Shown here in pieces: positions 8,433-16,078 of a stretch of 64,000 nucleotides of DNA. Position numbers and translations under genes: made by a program. Below the pieces are notes generated by a model, which was not told the origin of the DNA, ran no database searches, and was given only the letters and a program-made list of their open reading frames with translations. Source of the stretch: Oenococcus kitaharae (GTDB lineage: Bacteria; Bacillota; Bacilli; Lactobacillales; Lactobacillaceae); NCBI RefSeq assembly GCF_025758695.1, contig NZ_JANJQP010000001.1, positions 124,001 through 188,000 on the forward strand, read 5' to 3'. Within the stretch, counting starts at the first letter, position 1, and each line of letters opens with the position of its first letter.

Positions 8433-9008
8433 ATGACAGAAATAACAATTTTTGGTAAAGGCAATATGGGCAAAGCGATCGGCGGAAATTTTGCTGATGG
8501 CGGTAATGCAGTGACATATCTGGGACATAGTGATCGGCCGGAGACCTTGGGGGACATCGTCGTTTTAGCTGTTCCTTATCCAGCTTTGAAAGACATTGCC
8601 GAAAAGTATGTCGCACAATTGGTCGGTAAAATCGTCATCGATATTACAAATCCAGTGAATTTCGATACCTTTGATAGCCTGACAGTCCCAACTGATAGTT
8701 CGGCAGCACAGGAATTGGCTCAACTATTGCCTGATGCAAAAATTGTTAAGGGCTTCAATACGAATTTTGCTTCGACTTTGTTAAGCAAAAAAATAGGAGA
8801 TGCACAAACAACCACGGTGCTGCTGGCTTCCGATCATGATGCGGCCAAGGAAACTATTGCACAAGCTTTATCCGGCAGTAATTTGGCTGTTGTGGATGCA
8901 GGTTCATTAAAGCGTGCCAAAGAATTGGAAGAAATTGGTTTCTTCCAAATGACCTTGGCTGCCTCTGAAAAAATCAGCTGGAATGGCGGATTTACGTTAT
9001 TAAAGTAA
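8433..9008 (+). CDS. NADP oxidoreductase, coenzyme F420-dependent-type fold
   Basis: 191 residues of a single Rossmann domain with ITIFGKGNMGKAIGGNF at the N-terminus, then VVLAVPYPAL, IDITNPVNF and KGFNTNF, the order seen in the NADPH:F420 oxidoreductase-like family (PF03807). Lactic acid bacteria lack F420, so in this group it presumably reduces another small acceptor with NAD(P)H; the substrate is unknown. ACAGGAG precedes the ATG at 8433. It is a single-gene unit behind a strong operator and in front of a good terminator, suggesting inducible expression. Confidence 0.8.
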   Translation: MTEITIFGKGNMGKAIGGNFADGGNAVTYLGHSDRPETLGDIVVLAVPYPALKDIAEKYVAQLVGKIVIDITNPVNFDTFDSLTVPTDSSAAQELAQLLPDAKIVKGFNTNFASTLLSKKIGDAQTTTVLLASDHDAAKETIAQALSGSNLAVVDAGSLKRAKELEEIGFFQMTLAASEKISWNGGFTLLK

Positions 9009-9030
9009 TTTTTTGATCAATATGTTTGAA

Positions 9031-9054
9031 AAACGGACTTCGGTCCGTTTTTTG
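9031..9054 (+). terminator. Intrinsic terminator after the NADP reductase gene
   Basis: AAACGGAC-ttcg-GTCCGTTT, an 8-bp stem closed by a UUCG tetraloop and followed by TTTTG. Confidence 0.92.
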
Positions 9055-9078
9055 TTAAGCTATTCGTCAAGGAATATC

Positions 9079-9981
9079 ATGGCAGAAAATATCGTAATTA
9101 TTTCAACAACAAAACCTAATCCACAACAAGAAGTGGCGGTCCAACATCTGATCAGCAAAGTGCACGAGTACGATCAGACATTTCGCGATCCTTATTTAAG
9201 CAATCGTTTCAATTATTTTTCGGACATGCCGGCTCTCTTTTTGGCTCTGAATGGGCAAGAACTAATTGGTTTGTTAACACTCTACGCTGATGAAGATTCT
9301 AGCGGCAGTGTCGATGTGACCTTAAATGTTGTGCCGGCTTGGCGCCGACAGGGTGTAGCCAAACAATTGTGGCAGGCGGCTCGGCCCGTTTTGCAGCAAT
9401 ATGGTTATCATGATGCCGAGTTTTTGGTCGAGAAGGCGTTTTTAACGGCCGCACCAAATTTCTTAGCCAATACAGAACTGGCTGCCGACCCCGTGAGTGA
9501 ATTTCAGATGACGCTAAAAGTTAATAGTCACCATGAAAGGGATACGGATCTTGATGTGGCTGCACTGCAGGCAGCTGACATTCCGGCCCTTTTGCCGGCC
9601 TACGTAGACGCTTTTCCAGATAGTAACAAGGAAGAAGCTAACCGCTATTTAACCGAAAATCTTCAGTCTCATAGCAGCTGCGGTTATGTCTGTCGTTATC
9701 AAGGCAAGTTGATTGGTTATTGTGCCGTGGATTTTGGTGAGTATGATTATTTATTCGGGTTGTTTATCGCTAAGAACTATCGAGGTCAGGGACTGGGCAG
9801 TCGATTTATCGCTCAATTAACGCAGCAACTTGCAGCTGTACGGCATCATTCTTTTAAGCTGGCCGTTGAGAGTGATAACCCAGCGGCACATCATGTCTAT
9901 CGTAAAGCTAATTTTAAAGATGAGAGCGAGATTTTTTATTTGCAGGCAGAGCAAGGTCTGTGGCATTTAGAAAAATTATGA
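9079..9981 (+). CDS. Tandem-domain GNAT acetyltransferase
   Basis: 300 residues holding two GNAT folds. The first has its acetyl-CoA pyrophosphate loop at VPAWRRQGVAKQLW (about residues 90-105), the second at KNYRGQGLGSRF (about residues 230-245); both match the R/Q-x-x-G-x-G/A signature. Members transfer acetyl groups from acetyl-CoA to amines. The two-domain layout resembles mycothiol synthase-like proteins, but this organism is not expected to make mycothiol, and the acceptor is unknown. The start at 9079 is chosen for the AAGGAA just upstream; the longer open frame reaches back through the preceding terminator and is unlikely to be translated. Confidence 0.8.
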   Translation: MAENIVIISTTKPNPQQEVAVQHLISKVHEYDQTFRDPYLSNRFNYFSDMPALFLALNGQELIGLLTLYADEDSSGSVDVTLNVVPAWRRQGVAKQLWQAARPVLQQYGYHDAEFLVEKAFLTAAPNFLANTELAADPVSEFQMTLKVNSHHERDTDLDVAALQAADIPALLPAYVDAFPDSNKEEANRYLTENLQSHSSCGYVCRYQGKLIGYCAVDFGEYDYLFGLFIAKNYRGQGLGSRFIAQLTQQLAAVRHHSFKLAVESDNPAAHHVYRKANFKDESEIFYLQAEQGLWHLEKL

Positions 9982-10014
9982 TAATGCATATTTTTTAATC
10001 GGCAAGCTGTTAAT

Positions 10015-10425
10015 TTATTTATTTGATTGATAAGCGAACGTAGCACGAGAATAAAAAGTTGCAACCTCTAGCGCAGTAATAATCATATTCAAGAAGGCGA
10101 CAAAGAAGACTTGGTGCCAAATAAGAGCTAGCAATATTAAAGCGAGAGAGTTAACGATGGCACTCGTAAACAGGAAAGTCTTGGTGAATCTTGACGATCC
10201 TATGAAAAGACAAATAGGCTGGAAAATGTTTAACAAGCTGCTTAAGACGGCCAGATAAGGGAAAAACCCGAAAATAGTGCCGCCATATGCTGCAACTAGA
10301 TAAAAGAATAAATAATTTCTGATAATTTGGCTAACAAGCGTAAAAGTGATGCAAAGACTGACGACTGTTAGGAAAAGTTTGATGAAAAAAAGAAGTGATT
10401 TGAAAAATCGATTTGCTTCGTCCAT
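10015..10425 (-). CDS. Small four-helix membrane protein, unknown
   Basis: 136 residues with about four hydrophobic helices and no polar domain of note. I do not recognise a family. A strong AAGGAGA site lies just before the ATG at 10425, so translation is credible. It is downstream of, and on the same strand as, the LysR regulator gene, separated by 85 bases that could hold its own promoter. Confidence 0.65.
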   Translation of the reverse strand: MDEANRFFKSLLFFIKLFLTVVSLCITFTLVSQIIRNYLFFYLVAAYGGTIFGFFPYLAVLSSLLNIFQPICLFIGSSRFTKTFLFTSAIVNSLALILLALIWHQVFFVAFLNMIITALEVATFYSRATFAYQSNK

Positions 10426-10510
10426 ACTTGTTTCTCCTTATTACTTGCTTATCAAAACTAATTCCATTCTAAACATACTTTTCATGATAAAAAAGAGAGT
10501 TAAGCAACAT

Positions 10511-11341
10511 TTATAGAGATTGATGGTCTGGTATTGCCCGCAAAAGCTTTGAGATGATGACTGAATTTTCAGAATTTTGCGCGTGTTCAGGAGTCAGCAG
10601 ATAGAGAGAGCGATGAAAATCTTCACCAATATCGACAAAAGGCGTGCCTGGAATTAAGGTATCTTTTGAAATAATCGATTTTCCCAGGCCTTCTGCCAGC
10701 AACGCTGCGATCATTGTGTTGCTTTTAACGCGAATCACTTGCTCCGGTATGATACTTTGCGTGCGTAAATATTGTTGGGTGTAATGGAGAACGCCGGATC
10801 CTTGTTCTCGCAGCAGCCAGATAGGACTTTTTAGGTTGCCTGCCAGGACTAATTGGTCTCGGGCGATTTCACGGCGGGAAACACCGTCTTGAATACTGGG
10901 CTTTTCAATCAATCCAAGGTCCGCTTGGTGTTCAGCTATCATAGCCAAAATATCGTCTGAGTTATGCAAACTGATTTCCAGCTGCAGTTGATCAATATAG
11001 GGCATCAAAGCACGTACAATCATTGGCAGCAGAGTTGTTGCCGTTGTATGGGAAGCAGCAATTTTAAAAAGTTTCTTCGCCTGCTGATGATCAGCTATCA
11101 TGTTTTGCGCCGCCTGCCAGTCTGCTATGAGCTTAACAGCAGCTGGGTACAAACGCTTAGCGTTTTCTGTCGCTTGAATTTCTGTATGGCCTTTCCGATC
11201 AAACAAAGTTGTATCTAATTGGGATTCGAGGCGGCTAATACGCACACTGATCGTTGGCTGGGACAAAAAAAGTTCCGCAGCAGCCTTGGAAAAATTTCGT
11301 GTTTCATAAACGGCAATAAAACTCTCTAATAGTTTAAACAT
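10511..11341 (-). CDS. LysR-type regulator, probably of the divergent yeiH-like gene
   Basis: 276 residues. The N-terminal winged helix-turn-helix (LLESFIAVYETRNFSKAAAE, then LSQPTISVRISRLE) is classical LysR. The C-terminal part is the co-inducer domain. It is transcribed away from the YeiH-family gene with 97 bases between the two starts, the usual arrangement for a LysR regulator and its target, like YeiE and YeiH in enterobacteria. The shared region holds an ATAAACATTTAT palindrome-like stretch that could be a binding site. The ligand is unknown. Confidence 0.88.
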   Translation of the reverse strand: MFKLLESFIAVYETRNFSKAAAELFLSQPTISVRISRLESQLDTTLFDRKGHTEIQATENAKRLYPAAVKLIADWQAAQNMIADHQQAKKLFKIAASHTTATTLLPMIVRALMPYIDQLQLEISLHNSDDILAMIAEHQADLGLIEKPSIQDGVSRREIARDQLVLAGNLKSPIWLLREQGSGVLHYTQQYLRTQSIIPEQVIRVKSNTMIAALLAEGLGKSIISKDTLIPGTPFVDIGEDFHRSLYLLTPEHAQNSENSVIISKLLRAIPDHQSL

Positions 11342-11378
11342 GGCTCACTTTCATTAAAATTTTTAATAGTAAACATTA

Positions 11379-11407
11379 TAAACATTTATTTTACAAATGG
11401 ATACAAT
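11379..11407 (+). promoter_or_regulatory. Candidate promoter of the YeiH-family gene
   Basis: TACAAT at 11402-11407 with TAAACA 17 bases upstream (11379-11384). AT-rich repeats around AAACATTATAAACATTTAT in the same region are possible LysR sites. Confidence 0.45.
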
Positions 11408-11438
11408 CGTGTTTCAATAACGCTATTGGTGTTTTTTT

Positions 11439-12446
11439 ATGAAAATTAAAAGAAATATGATCAGCGGTATCTGTCTCACCTTAATTGTGTCTGGTGCGGC
11501 AAGATTCTTGGCTCGTTTTTTACCGAATTTGGGAGCTGAAGCAATTGCAATGCTGCTGGGTATTCTAGTTGGCAATACGATTTTTACAGCGCCAAGATGG
11601 TCGGCTGGCGTGAAATGGGCTGAGAAGTATCCAATCGAAATCGGCATTGCTTTGATGGGGCTGACTGTTACTTTACGGACCATTGCTTCTTTAAGAATCC
11701 AAGGTGTTATTTTTATCGTGCTGCAGATGACGGCCACGATTTTGTTTGTCATGTGGATTGGGCAGCGTTTGATTAGAGTGTCGAGTAAATCAGCCATGCT
11801 GATGGCTAGCGGGAATGCTGTCTGCGGATCGAGTGCGATTGCTTCAGTTGCTCCGGCCATTGGTGCAGACGATGATCAAAGGCGTACGGCAGTCGCGACC
11901 GTTTCCTTGAGCGGGGTTATTTTATTATTTGCTCTGCCAGTTTTAGGTCCGGCACTGTTTGGTCAGCAAAATCTGTTGATTTCAGCTTTAATTGGCGGAA
12001 CGGTCCAGTCTGTCGGACAAGTTGTTGGAACTGCGGCTTTAGTGAATCCGACTGTTGTGACTTTTGCGACATTGTTCAAGATGCTGCGCGTGATTCTATT
12101 GTCAGTAGTTGTTTTTGTGTTTGCTCGTATGGCGGCTAAAAAAGATCAAGGCGAACAAGAAAAGGTGGCTGTTCACGCAGTTAAAAAAGTGTCGGTCCCT
12201 TGGTTTGTGATGACTTTTATTGTTTTCGTCCTAATCAACTCTTTTCTGTCTTTGCCAAATTTTGTTAATGACGGTGCTAAGACTATTTCTAGTTTCTTTG
12301 GCGTTGTCAACTTGGCCGGTATTGGTTTGAACTTAAAATGGCAAACGATTAAAGCTTCTGGACAGAAGTATTTAGCTTACGGTCTTTTGACCTTGATTTT
12401 TCAAGCCCTTTGCGCGATTCTACTGATTAAATTACTCTTAGCCTAG
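11439..12446 (+). CDS. YeiH/UPF0324 family membrane protein (putative sulfate exporter family)
   Basis: 335 residues with about ten membrane helices. Family features are the early AEAIAMLLGILVGN segment, the KWAEKYPIEIGIALMGLTVT helix, and the conserved ASGNAVCGSSAIASVAPAIG loop. Annotation as a sulfate or sulfonate exporter is family convention, and the true substrate is unsettled. The linked LysR gene suggests inducible expression. The ribosome site is weak (TTGGTG about 8 bases before the ATG). Confidence 0.88.
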   Translation: MKIKRNMISGICLTLIVSGAARFLARFLPNLGAEAIAMLLGILVGNTIFTAPRWSAGVKWAEKYPIEIGIALMGLTVTLRTIASLRIQGVIFIVLQMTATILFVMWIGQRLIRVSSKSAMLMASGNAVCGSSAIASVAPAIGADDDQRRTAVATVSLSGVILLFALPVLGPALFGQQNLLISALIGGTVQSVGQVVGTAALVNPTVVTFATLFKMLRVILLSVVVFVFARMAAKKDQGEQEKVAVHAVKKVSVPWFVMTFIVFVLINSFLSLPNFVNDGAKTISSFFGVVNLAGIGLNLKWQTIKASGQKYLAYGLLTLIFQALCAILLIKLLLA

Positions 12447-12451
12447 ATGTT

Positions 12452-12480
12452 TTGACATTATTTGTTGCTTTGATTGTTAA
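12452..12480 (+). promoter_or_regulatory. Candidate promoter of the nuclease gene
   Basis: A perfect TTGACA -35 (12452-12457) with a weak TGTTAA -10 at 17-base spacing (12475-12480). Confidence 0.5.
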
Positions 12481-12510
12481 TAAAAGTGCATAATTTTTTT
12501 ATTAGAGGAA

Positions 12511-13716
12511 ATGATGCTATTTTTATTGCTGTTTGCCATTATTGTACTAGGCCTTTGCTGTTTGCCCGCTTTTAGAACGGGATTGAAGGCTCGACGAATT
12601 CATGTAGGATTAGTTATCTTTGCATGCTTGCTGCTGTTTATTTTCAGTCTTTCTGCCTTATCGGACAGTCATTCTGATCAAGCTTTACATAAACCCTCGC
12701 AGACAACAGTTCGAAAAAAAGCTGATCAATCTGACAAAGCCTTTTCTTCAACTGTGTCTTCTTCGTCTCAAGCAAGCAAACAAGCGTCATCGAAGACATT
12801 TTCTAGCGCTAGTTCGACCGTCAGTGTTGTCAAAGATGAAAACCACGATTTTCAGGGTTTTGTCCAAAAACCTTTGCCTTTTCGTCATCAAAAACAACTC
12901 CAATTGGCCAGTCTGGACGCTTTAGGACGTGCACGCAATTCACATATTCAATTACGCAATAGTGACGAACCGGCTGTAAAAAGAGAACCATATTTAAATT
13001 ACGATCCTGCGGGTTGGCACAATTATCGTTTCTTCTATAGAAGTCATGACGGACAGACAAAAATGGCCTGGTTAATGAACCGCGGCCACTTGGTTGGTTA
13101 TCAATTTTCCGGCCTTAACGATGAGGGACGGAATTTAGTGGCTGAGACTGCTTGGCTGAATACTGGCAACTATGTTGGTACCGATGTAGAAAATACTGAC
13201 TCGATGCTTTTTTATGAAGAAGGCTTGGATAATTGGTTGTCCCTGCATCCTGATTATTATCTGGATTATCAAGTGACGCCGCTTTATCAAGGCAATGAGC
13301 TGGTGCCTCGGCAAGTTCGTCTGGCTTATGTCGGTATTGATAACCAAGGCAGAACCTTGCCTATTACATTGGATGCAGCAAAAGAGCAGGAAGGCAATGG
13401 CGATGCTAGGCTCGTATATCTCAACAACCAGAGTCCTAACGCAAAATTAGATTATCAAAGCGGCCGGGCAGTCAATACTGTAGCAAATGGCCACTCGCAG
13501 GCAGCTGTGATTTCTTCTTCCAAACCAGTTGCTAATCCTAATACCTCTACCGATCCTCACCAACGTATTGTATATGTGACGGGAAATGGCAAGTCGTCAG
13601 TTTATTGGTATAGCGAGGATGCCATGCCCAGCAATACGAATAAATCGCGTGTCATCCAAATGACGGAACAGCAGGCTTTGGACCAGCACAAACGGCATTC
13701 TAAGACAGAACCATAA
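12511..13716 (+). CDS. Membrane-anchored DNA/RNA non-specific endonuclease (EndA/NucA type)
   Basis: 401 residues. Two hydrophobic segments in the first 55 residues anchor or export it, followed by a Ser/Lys-rich linker of about 60 residues. The catalytic domain carries the beta-beta-alpha-metal motif as NRGHL in place of the usual DRGH, followed about 30 residues later by the metal-site asparagine region (ETAWLNTGNY). Such nucleases cut extracellular DNA and RNA for nutrition, uptake or defence. The Asp to Asn change precedes the catalytic histidine, which is retained. The ATG at 12511 abuts AGAGGAA; the ATG three bases later has better spacing. Confidence 0.88.
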   Translation: MMLFLLLFAIIVLGLCCLPAFRTGLKARRIHVGLVIFACLLLFIFSLSALSDSHSDQALHKPSQTTVRKKADQSDKAFSSTVSSSSQASKQASSKTFSSASSTVSVVKDENHDFQGFVQKPLPFRHQKQLQLASLDALGRARNSHIQLRNSDEPAVKREPYLNYDPAGWHNYRFFYRSHDGQTKMAWLMNRGHLVGYQFSGLNDEGRNLVAETAWLNTGNYVGTDVENTDSMLFYEEGLDNWLSLHPDYYLDYQVTPLYQGNELVPRQVRLAYVGIDNQGRTLPITLDAAKEQEGNGDARLVYLNNQSPNAKLDYQSGRAVNTVANGHSQAAVISSSKPVANPNTSTDPHQRIVYVTGNGKSSVYWYSEDAMPSNTNKSRVIQMTEQQALDQHKRHSKTEP

Positions 13717-13733
13717 TTTTTAAAAAAATAAAA

Positions 13734-13779
13734 ACCCGTAAGAAGTGAAGGGACAGTTTTAGAACTGATTCTTACGGGT
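13734..13779 (-). terminator. Terminator-like long hairpin between convergent genes
   Basis: A perfect 11-bp stem (ACCCGTAAGAA with TTCTTACGGGT) encloses a smaller inner hairpin (CAGTT-ttag-AACTG). On the minus strand it is followed by TTTTTATTTTTTT, so it should terminate transcription from the small gene at 13879-14130. On the plus strand there is no U-run, though it may still protect the 3' end of the nuclease mRNA. Confidence 0.75.
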
Positions 13780-13825
13780 CAAGCATTAAATTGAATTGAA
13801 GCTGTAAGTGTTTGTTCGACAAAGT

Positions 13826-13840
13826 AGCAAGCGCTTACAA
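13826..13840 (-). promoter_or_regulatory. Sequence matching the catabolite-responsive element (cre) consensus
   Basis: The minus-strand sequence TTGTAAGCGCTTGCT fits the CcpA cre consensus WTGNAANCGNWNNCW at every defined position. It lies between the 3' ends of two convergent genes rather than at a promoter. The same bases form the 3' arm of a 12-base plus-strand hairpin with two G-U pairs (13803-13814 with 13828-13839). Confidence 0.4.
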
Positions 13841-13878
13841 AATCATATTAGCACAATCTAACCATAGTTGTGGCTGAT

Positions 13879-14130
13879 CTAGGAAGGATTGCTGTGCTGG
13901 AGCTGGTGCAGCCGTTTGACTAAAGCGGGCTGTGCATATTGTTCAATGATATTTGGATACTTCAAAATCCAGGAATCCTGGCTGAAGTCCGGGTAGAAAG
14001 CATCTGCAGTCTTTCGACCAATCGGATGCGACATAAAATAGTCATTTAAATGATAATAGGCAATCAGCTTGTCCTCATCTTGATCATCGTAAATGATTCT
14101 GCCCTGGTTACTGATTATTTTTGCGTCCAT
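13879..14130 (-). CDS. Small orphan protein, copy 1 of a paralogous pair
   Basis: 83 residues, not recognised. It is clearly paralogous to the protein at 34369-34629. Both start M-x-A-K-I-I, then share G-[RK]-[IV]-[IV]-Y-D, [KD]-x-I-A-Y-Y-x-L, P-D-F-S-Q, L-K-Y, I-E-x-Y and L-H-x-L-Q at the same spacing. It is soluble, acidic and aromatic-rich, with no signal peptide. There is no Shine-Dalgarno; a perfect TATAAT lies 3 bases before the ATG (14134-14139), so the mRNA may be leaderless. The conservation between copies supports a real gene. Confidence 0.7.
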   Translation of the reverse strand: MDAKIISNQGRIIYDDQDEDKLIAYYHLNDYFMSHPIGRKTADAFYPDFSQDSWILKYPNIIEQYAQPALVKRLHQLQHSNPS

Positions 14131-14264
14131 GCTATTATATTAGAATAAATACGAACTAATGTTCGATCTTAAAGGCAATATCTGAAAACTTTTTAATTCA
14201 TGAACACTTTTATTAATCGCGAACTCGTGTGTTAAAATAATTCGATATATTTTTGGAGGTGTGC

Positions 14265-15086
14265 ATGAATTTAAAAGTGATTGCAAGCGACATGGATGGC
14301 ACTTTTTTAAGTGACGATAAGAATTATGATATTGATCGTTTTTGCGAGCAATTGGATGAAATGCAGAAACGCAATATTAAATTTGTTGCGGCTTCCGGAA
14401 ATAAATTTTCTCATCTTCAGTCGATTTTCCAACCGATTTTAGAGCGCGGTTATCAGATAAATTATGTTTCTTCCAATGGTGCTGCTTCATACGACCGGGA
14501 TACCCTCGTGCATGCGGCCTTTCTATCTGATGACCAGATTCAGAAGGTTATCACTTGGAATGCTGAAAATCCGGATTCCGAAGGTAATTTTGTTATTTTG
14601 ACCGGCCTATACCGGTCATATGTGTCCAACCATGCGACACCTGAATTAATCAAGACAATTTCTGAATGGTATCACGATATCAAACAGATTGATAAATTGA
14701 TGGAGGCGGGTGAAAAGATTCTTGAGGTCACATTTCTATGGCAAAATGCCGATGTGGTCAAACAGGTTCGTCGATTGCGGCAGGTGTTTGGCAACGAGGT
14801 TCATTCAACTGGGTCAGGTTTTGGCAATGTGGACGTTTTAGCGGCCAATACAAATAAAGCCACCGGACTCAGATATTTGCAGCAGCGCTGGGGCGTATCT
14901 GATGATCAAGTGGTGGCTTTTGGTGATAATGAAAATGATTTGGAAATGCTGAAAAATTATCCGGCTGGTTATTTGATGACCAATGCGGATCCATCCATGC
15001 ATCGAAAAATCAATTTGAAAACTGATTTGGACAATAATCATGATGGTGTTTTGGATATGATTGACAAGTTGCTGATGACTAACTGA
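14265..15086 (+). CDS. Cof-type HAD-superfamily phosphatase
   Basis: 273 residues. Motif I is the DMDGTF nucleophile segment near the N-terminus, motif II the serine region in VSSNGA, and motifs III/IV appear as NKATGL and GDNENDLEML. The order, with a type IIB cap between motifs II and III, is that of Cof/YidA/YbiV sugar-phosphate phosphatases. The substrate is probably a phosphorylated sugar or cofactor but cannot be told from sequence. GGAGGTG precedes the ATG at 14265; the in-frame TTG at 14253 is rejected because it lies upstream of that site. Confidence 0.92.
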   Translation: MNLKVIASDMDGTFLSDDKNYDIDRFCEQLDEMQKRNIKFVAASGNKFSHLQSIFQPILERGYQINYVSSNGAASYDRDTLVHAAFLSDDQIQKVITWNAENPDSEGNFVILTGLYRSYVSNHATPELIKTISEWYHDIKQIDKLMEAGEKILEVTFLWQNADVVKQVRRLRQVFGNEVHSTGSGFGNVDVLAANTNKATGLRYLQQRWGVSDDQVVAFGDNENDLEMLKNYPAGYLMTNADPSMHRKINLKTDLDNNHDGVLDMIDKLLMTN

Positions 15087-15087
15087 T

Positions 15088-15894
15088 TCAAAGACTCATT
15101 TGTGCTGTCAAGAACAAAATAGACAGAAACATCATCGTGAGATAAATAGACAAATGGTATTTGGCTTTCAATTTTAGATTAATAAAAATGGCCCAGGTGA
15201 CCAATAGCACCAGCAGATTTAAAAAGAACCAGACATTCACAGCTTCAGTTAACGTATAAATAATTAACGCCAGTCCGATTAACATGGACAAAACACTTTT
15301 AAGTAAGCCCTTGGGAACGAAGATCGGCGTTAAAAAGAAGGCGAAAGTCATGCTGAGTGGAATTAAAGAGTACAAAAATGCACGGTTGACATGGCCATTT
15401 TGCAGACAGAAGATAGCCGTCGGGATAGCGGCACCTGCCATAAAAGAAAAAGCCAGCATACCGTATACAGACTTTAAATTAAAGGCATGAATCTGCAGCA
15501 GCAGCAGGAAAGCCGAAATGAGCAGCAGTAGCTCGGCAACACGAGAATCAAGCCGGTTGCCTATGAACAGGATTGGCAGACCGGATAAAATAGTTAGGAC
15601 CAAACCGGAAAATTTAAAGCTGTTTTGACTAAAACTTGCAAAAAATGCGAGTGCGATCATCACAGTATACAAGAGTATAAGCCAAGTGGTGCTATTTCTC
15701 ACAAACAACTGGCTGATGTCCAGATTAATATCAGAATAATGCCACCAAGCCGTGTTAAAGGCCAATAAAGTCATTAACAGAGGAAATATTCTGCCCTTTA
15801 AGTGATTGCTTTTCACGGATGCTGGTATCATCGAACTTCTCGCAGCGGCATCTGTGTGGGCTAAATTTTTTTGCAAATTCTTCGAGTCCATCAT
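15088..15894 (-). CDS. Multi-pass membrane protein, unknown
   Basis: About 268 residues. A polar N-terminal 35 residues precedes some eight hydrophobic helices with few charged residues; no domain is recognised. It converges on the HAD gene with one base between stops. There is no Shine-Dalgarno. A perfect TATAAT on the minus strand (15900-15905) is 5 bases from the ATG at 15894 and 8 from the one at 15891, suggesting a leaderless mRNA. Its start region overlaps the -35 of the divergent metK promoter. Confidence 0.7.
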   Translation of the reverse strand: MMDSKNLQKNLAHTDAAARSSMIPASVKSNHLKGRIFPLLMTLLAFNTAWWHYSDINLDISQLFVRNSTTWLILLYTVMIALAFFASFSQNSFKFSGLVLTILSGLPILFIGNRLDSRVAELLLLISAFLLLLQIHAFNLKSVYGMLAFSFMAGAAIPTAIFCLQNGHVNRAFLYSLIPLSMTFAFFLTPIFVPKGLLKSVLSMLIGLALIIYTLTEAVNVWFFLNLLVLLVTWAIFINLKLKAKYHLSIYLTMMFLSILFLTAQMSL

Positions 15895-15923
15895 TAGCAA
15901 TTATAAATGAAATTCGCTACACT
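15894..15923 (+). promoter_or_regulatory. Candidate promoter of metK
   Basis: TTAGCA (15894-15899) and TACACT (15918-15923) with an 18-base spacer, placing the transcript start just before the riboswitch. It overlaps the divergent membrane-protein start. Confidence 0.55.
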
Positions 15924-15945
15924 TTAATTAACATTAACAGTTAAA

Positions 15946-16060
15946 CCTATTTTGAGTGCAGCTAGGGATACCACCCGATGATCTGCCGGCAACCTGCTTT
16001 GGTAAGGTGCCCCTGTGGTAAACGATAGGGTCTAGACAGGCCCTGCGGTCTGTTTTTGTT
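15946..16060 (+). ncRNA. SAM-responsive riboswitch of the SAM-I/SAM-IV clan, metK leader
   Basis: The leader contains GGCAACC ... GGUGCC, the internal-loop helix of SAM-I-clan aptamers, preceded by a CCCGATGA segment and a GAGUGC-AGC start reminiscent of SAM-IV. A closing helix is possible between CCTAT (15946-15950) and ATAGG (16025-16029). It is followed by an intrinsic terminator ACAGGCC-ctgc-GGTCTGT plus TTTTT (about 16035-16058). An alternative stem GGGTCT-agac-AGGCCC uses both the 3' side of the closing helix and the 5' arm of the terminator, so it reads as an antiterminator. High SAM should stabilise the closing helix and stop transcription. Class assignment is by eye. Confidence 0.75.
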
Positions 16061-16078
16061 GGAAAGAGAATTTGAATA

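Noticed and set aside
11423-11860. A 145-codon open frame on the minus strand opposite the YeiH-family gene
   Set aside because: It is antisense to a clear membrane-protein gene, has no ribosome binding site and encodes no recognisable motif; it follows from codon bias of the true gene.
15940-16078. SMK-box (SAM-III) riboswitch expected before metK in Lactobacillales
   Set aside because: The leader has a SAM-I-type GGCAACC/GGUGCC core and an intrinsic terminator; no pairing of the kind that masks the metK ribosome site in SMK was seen.
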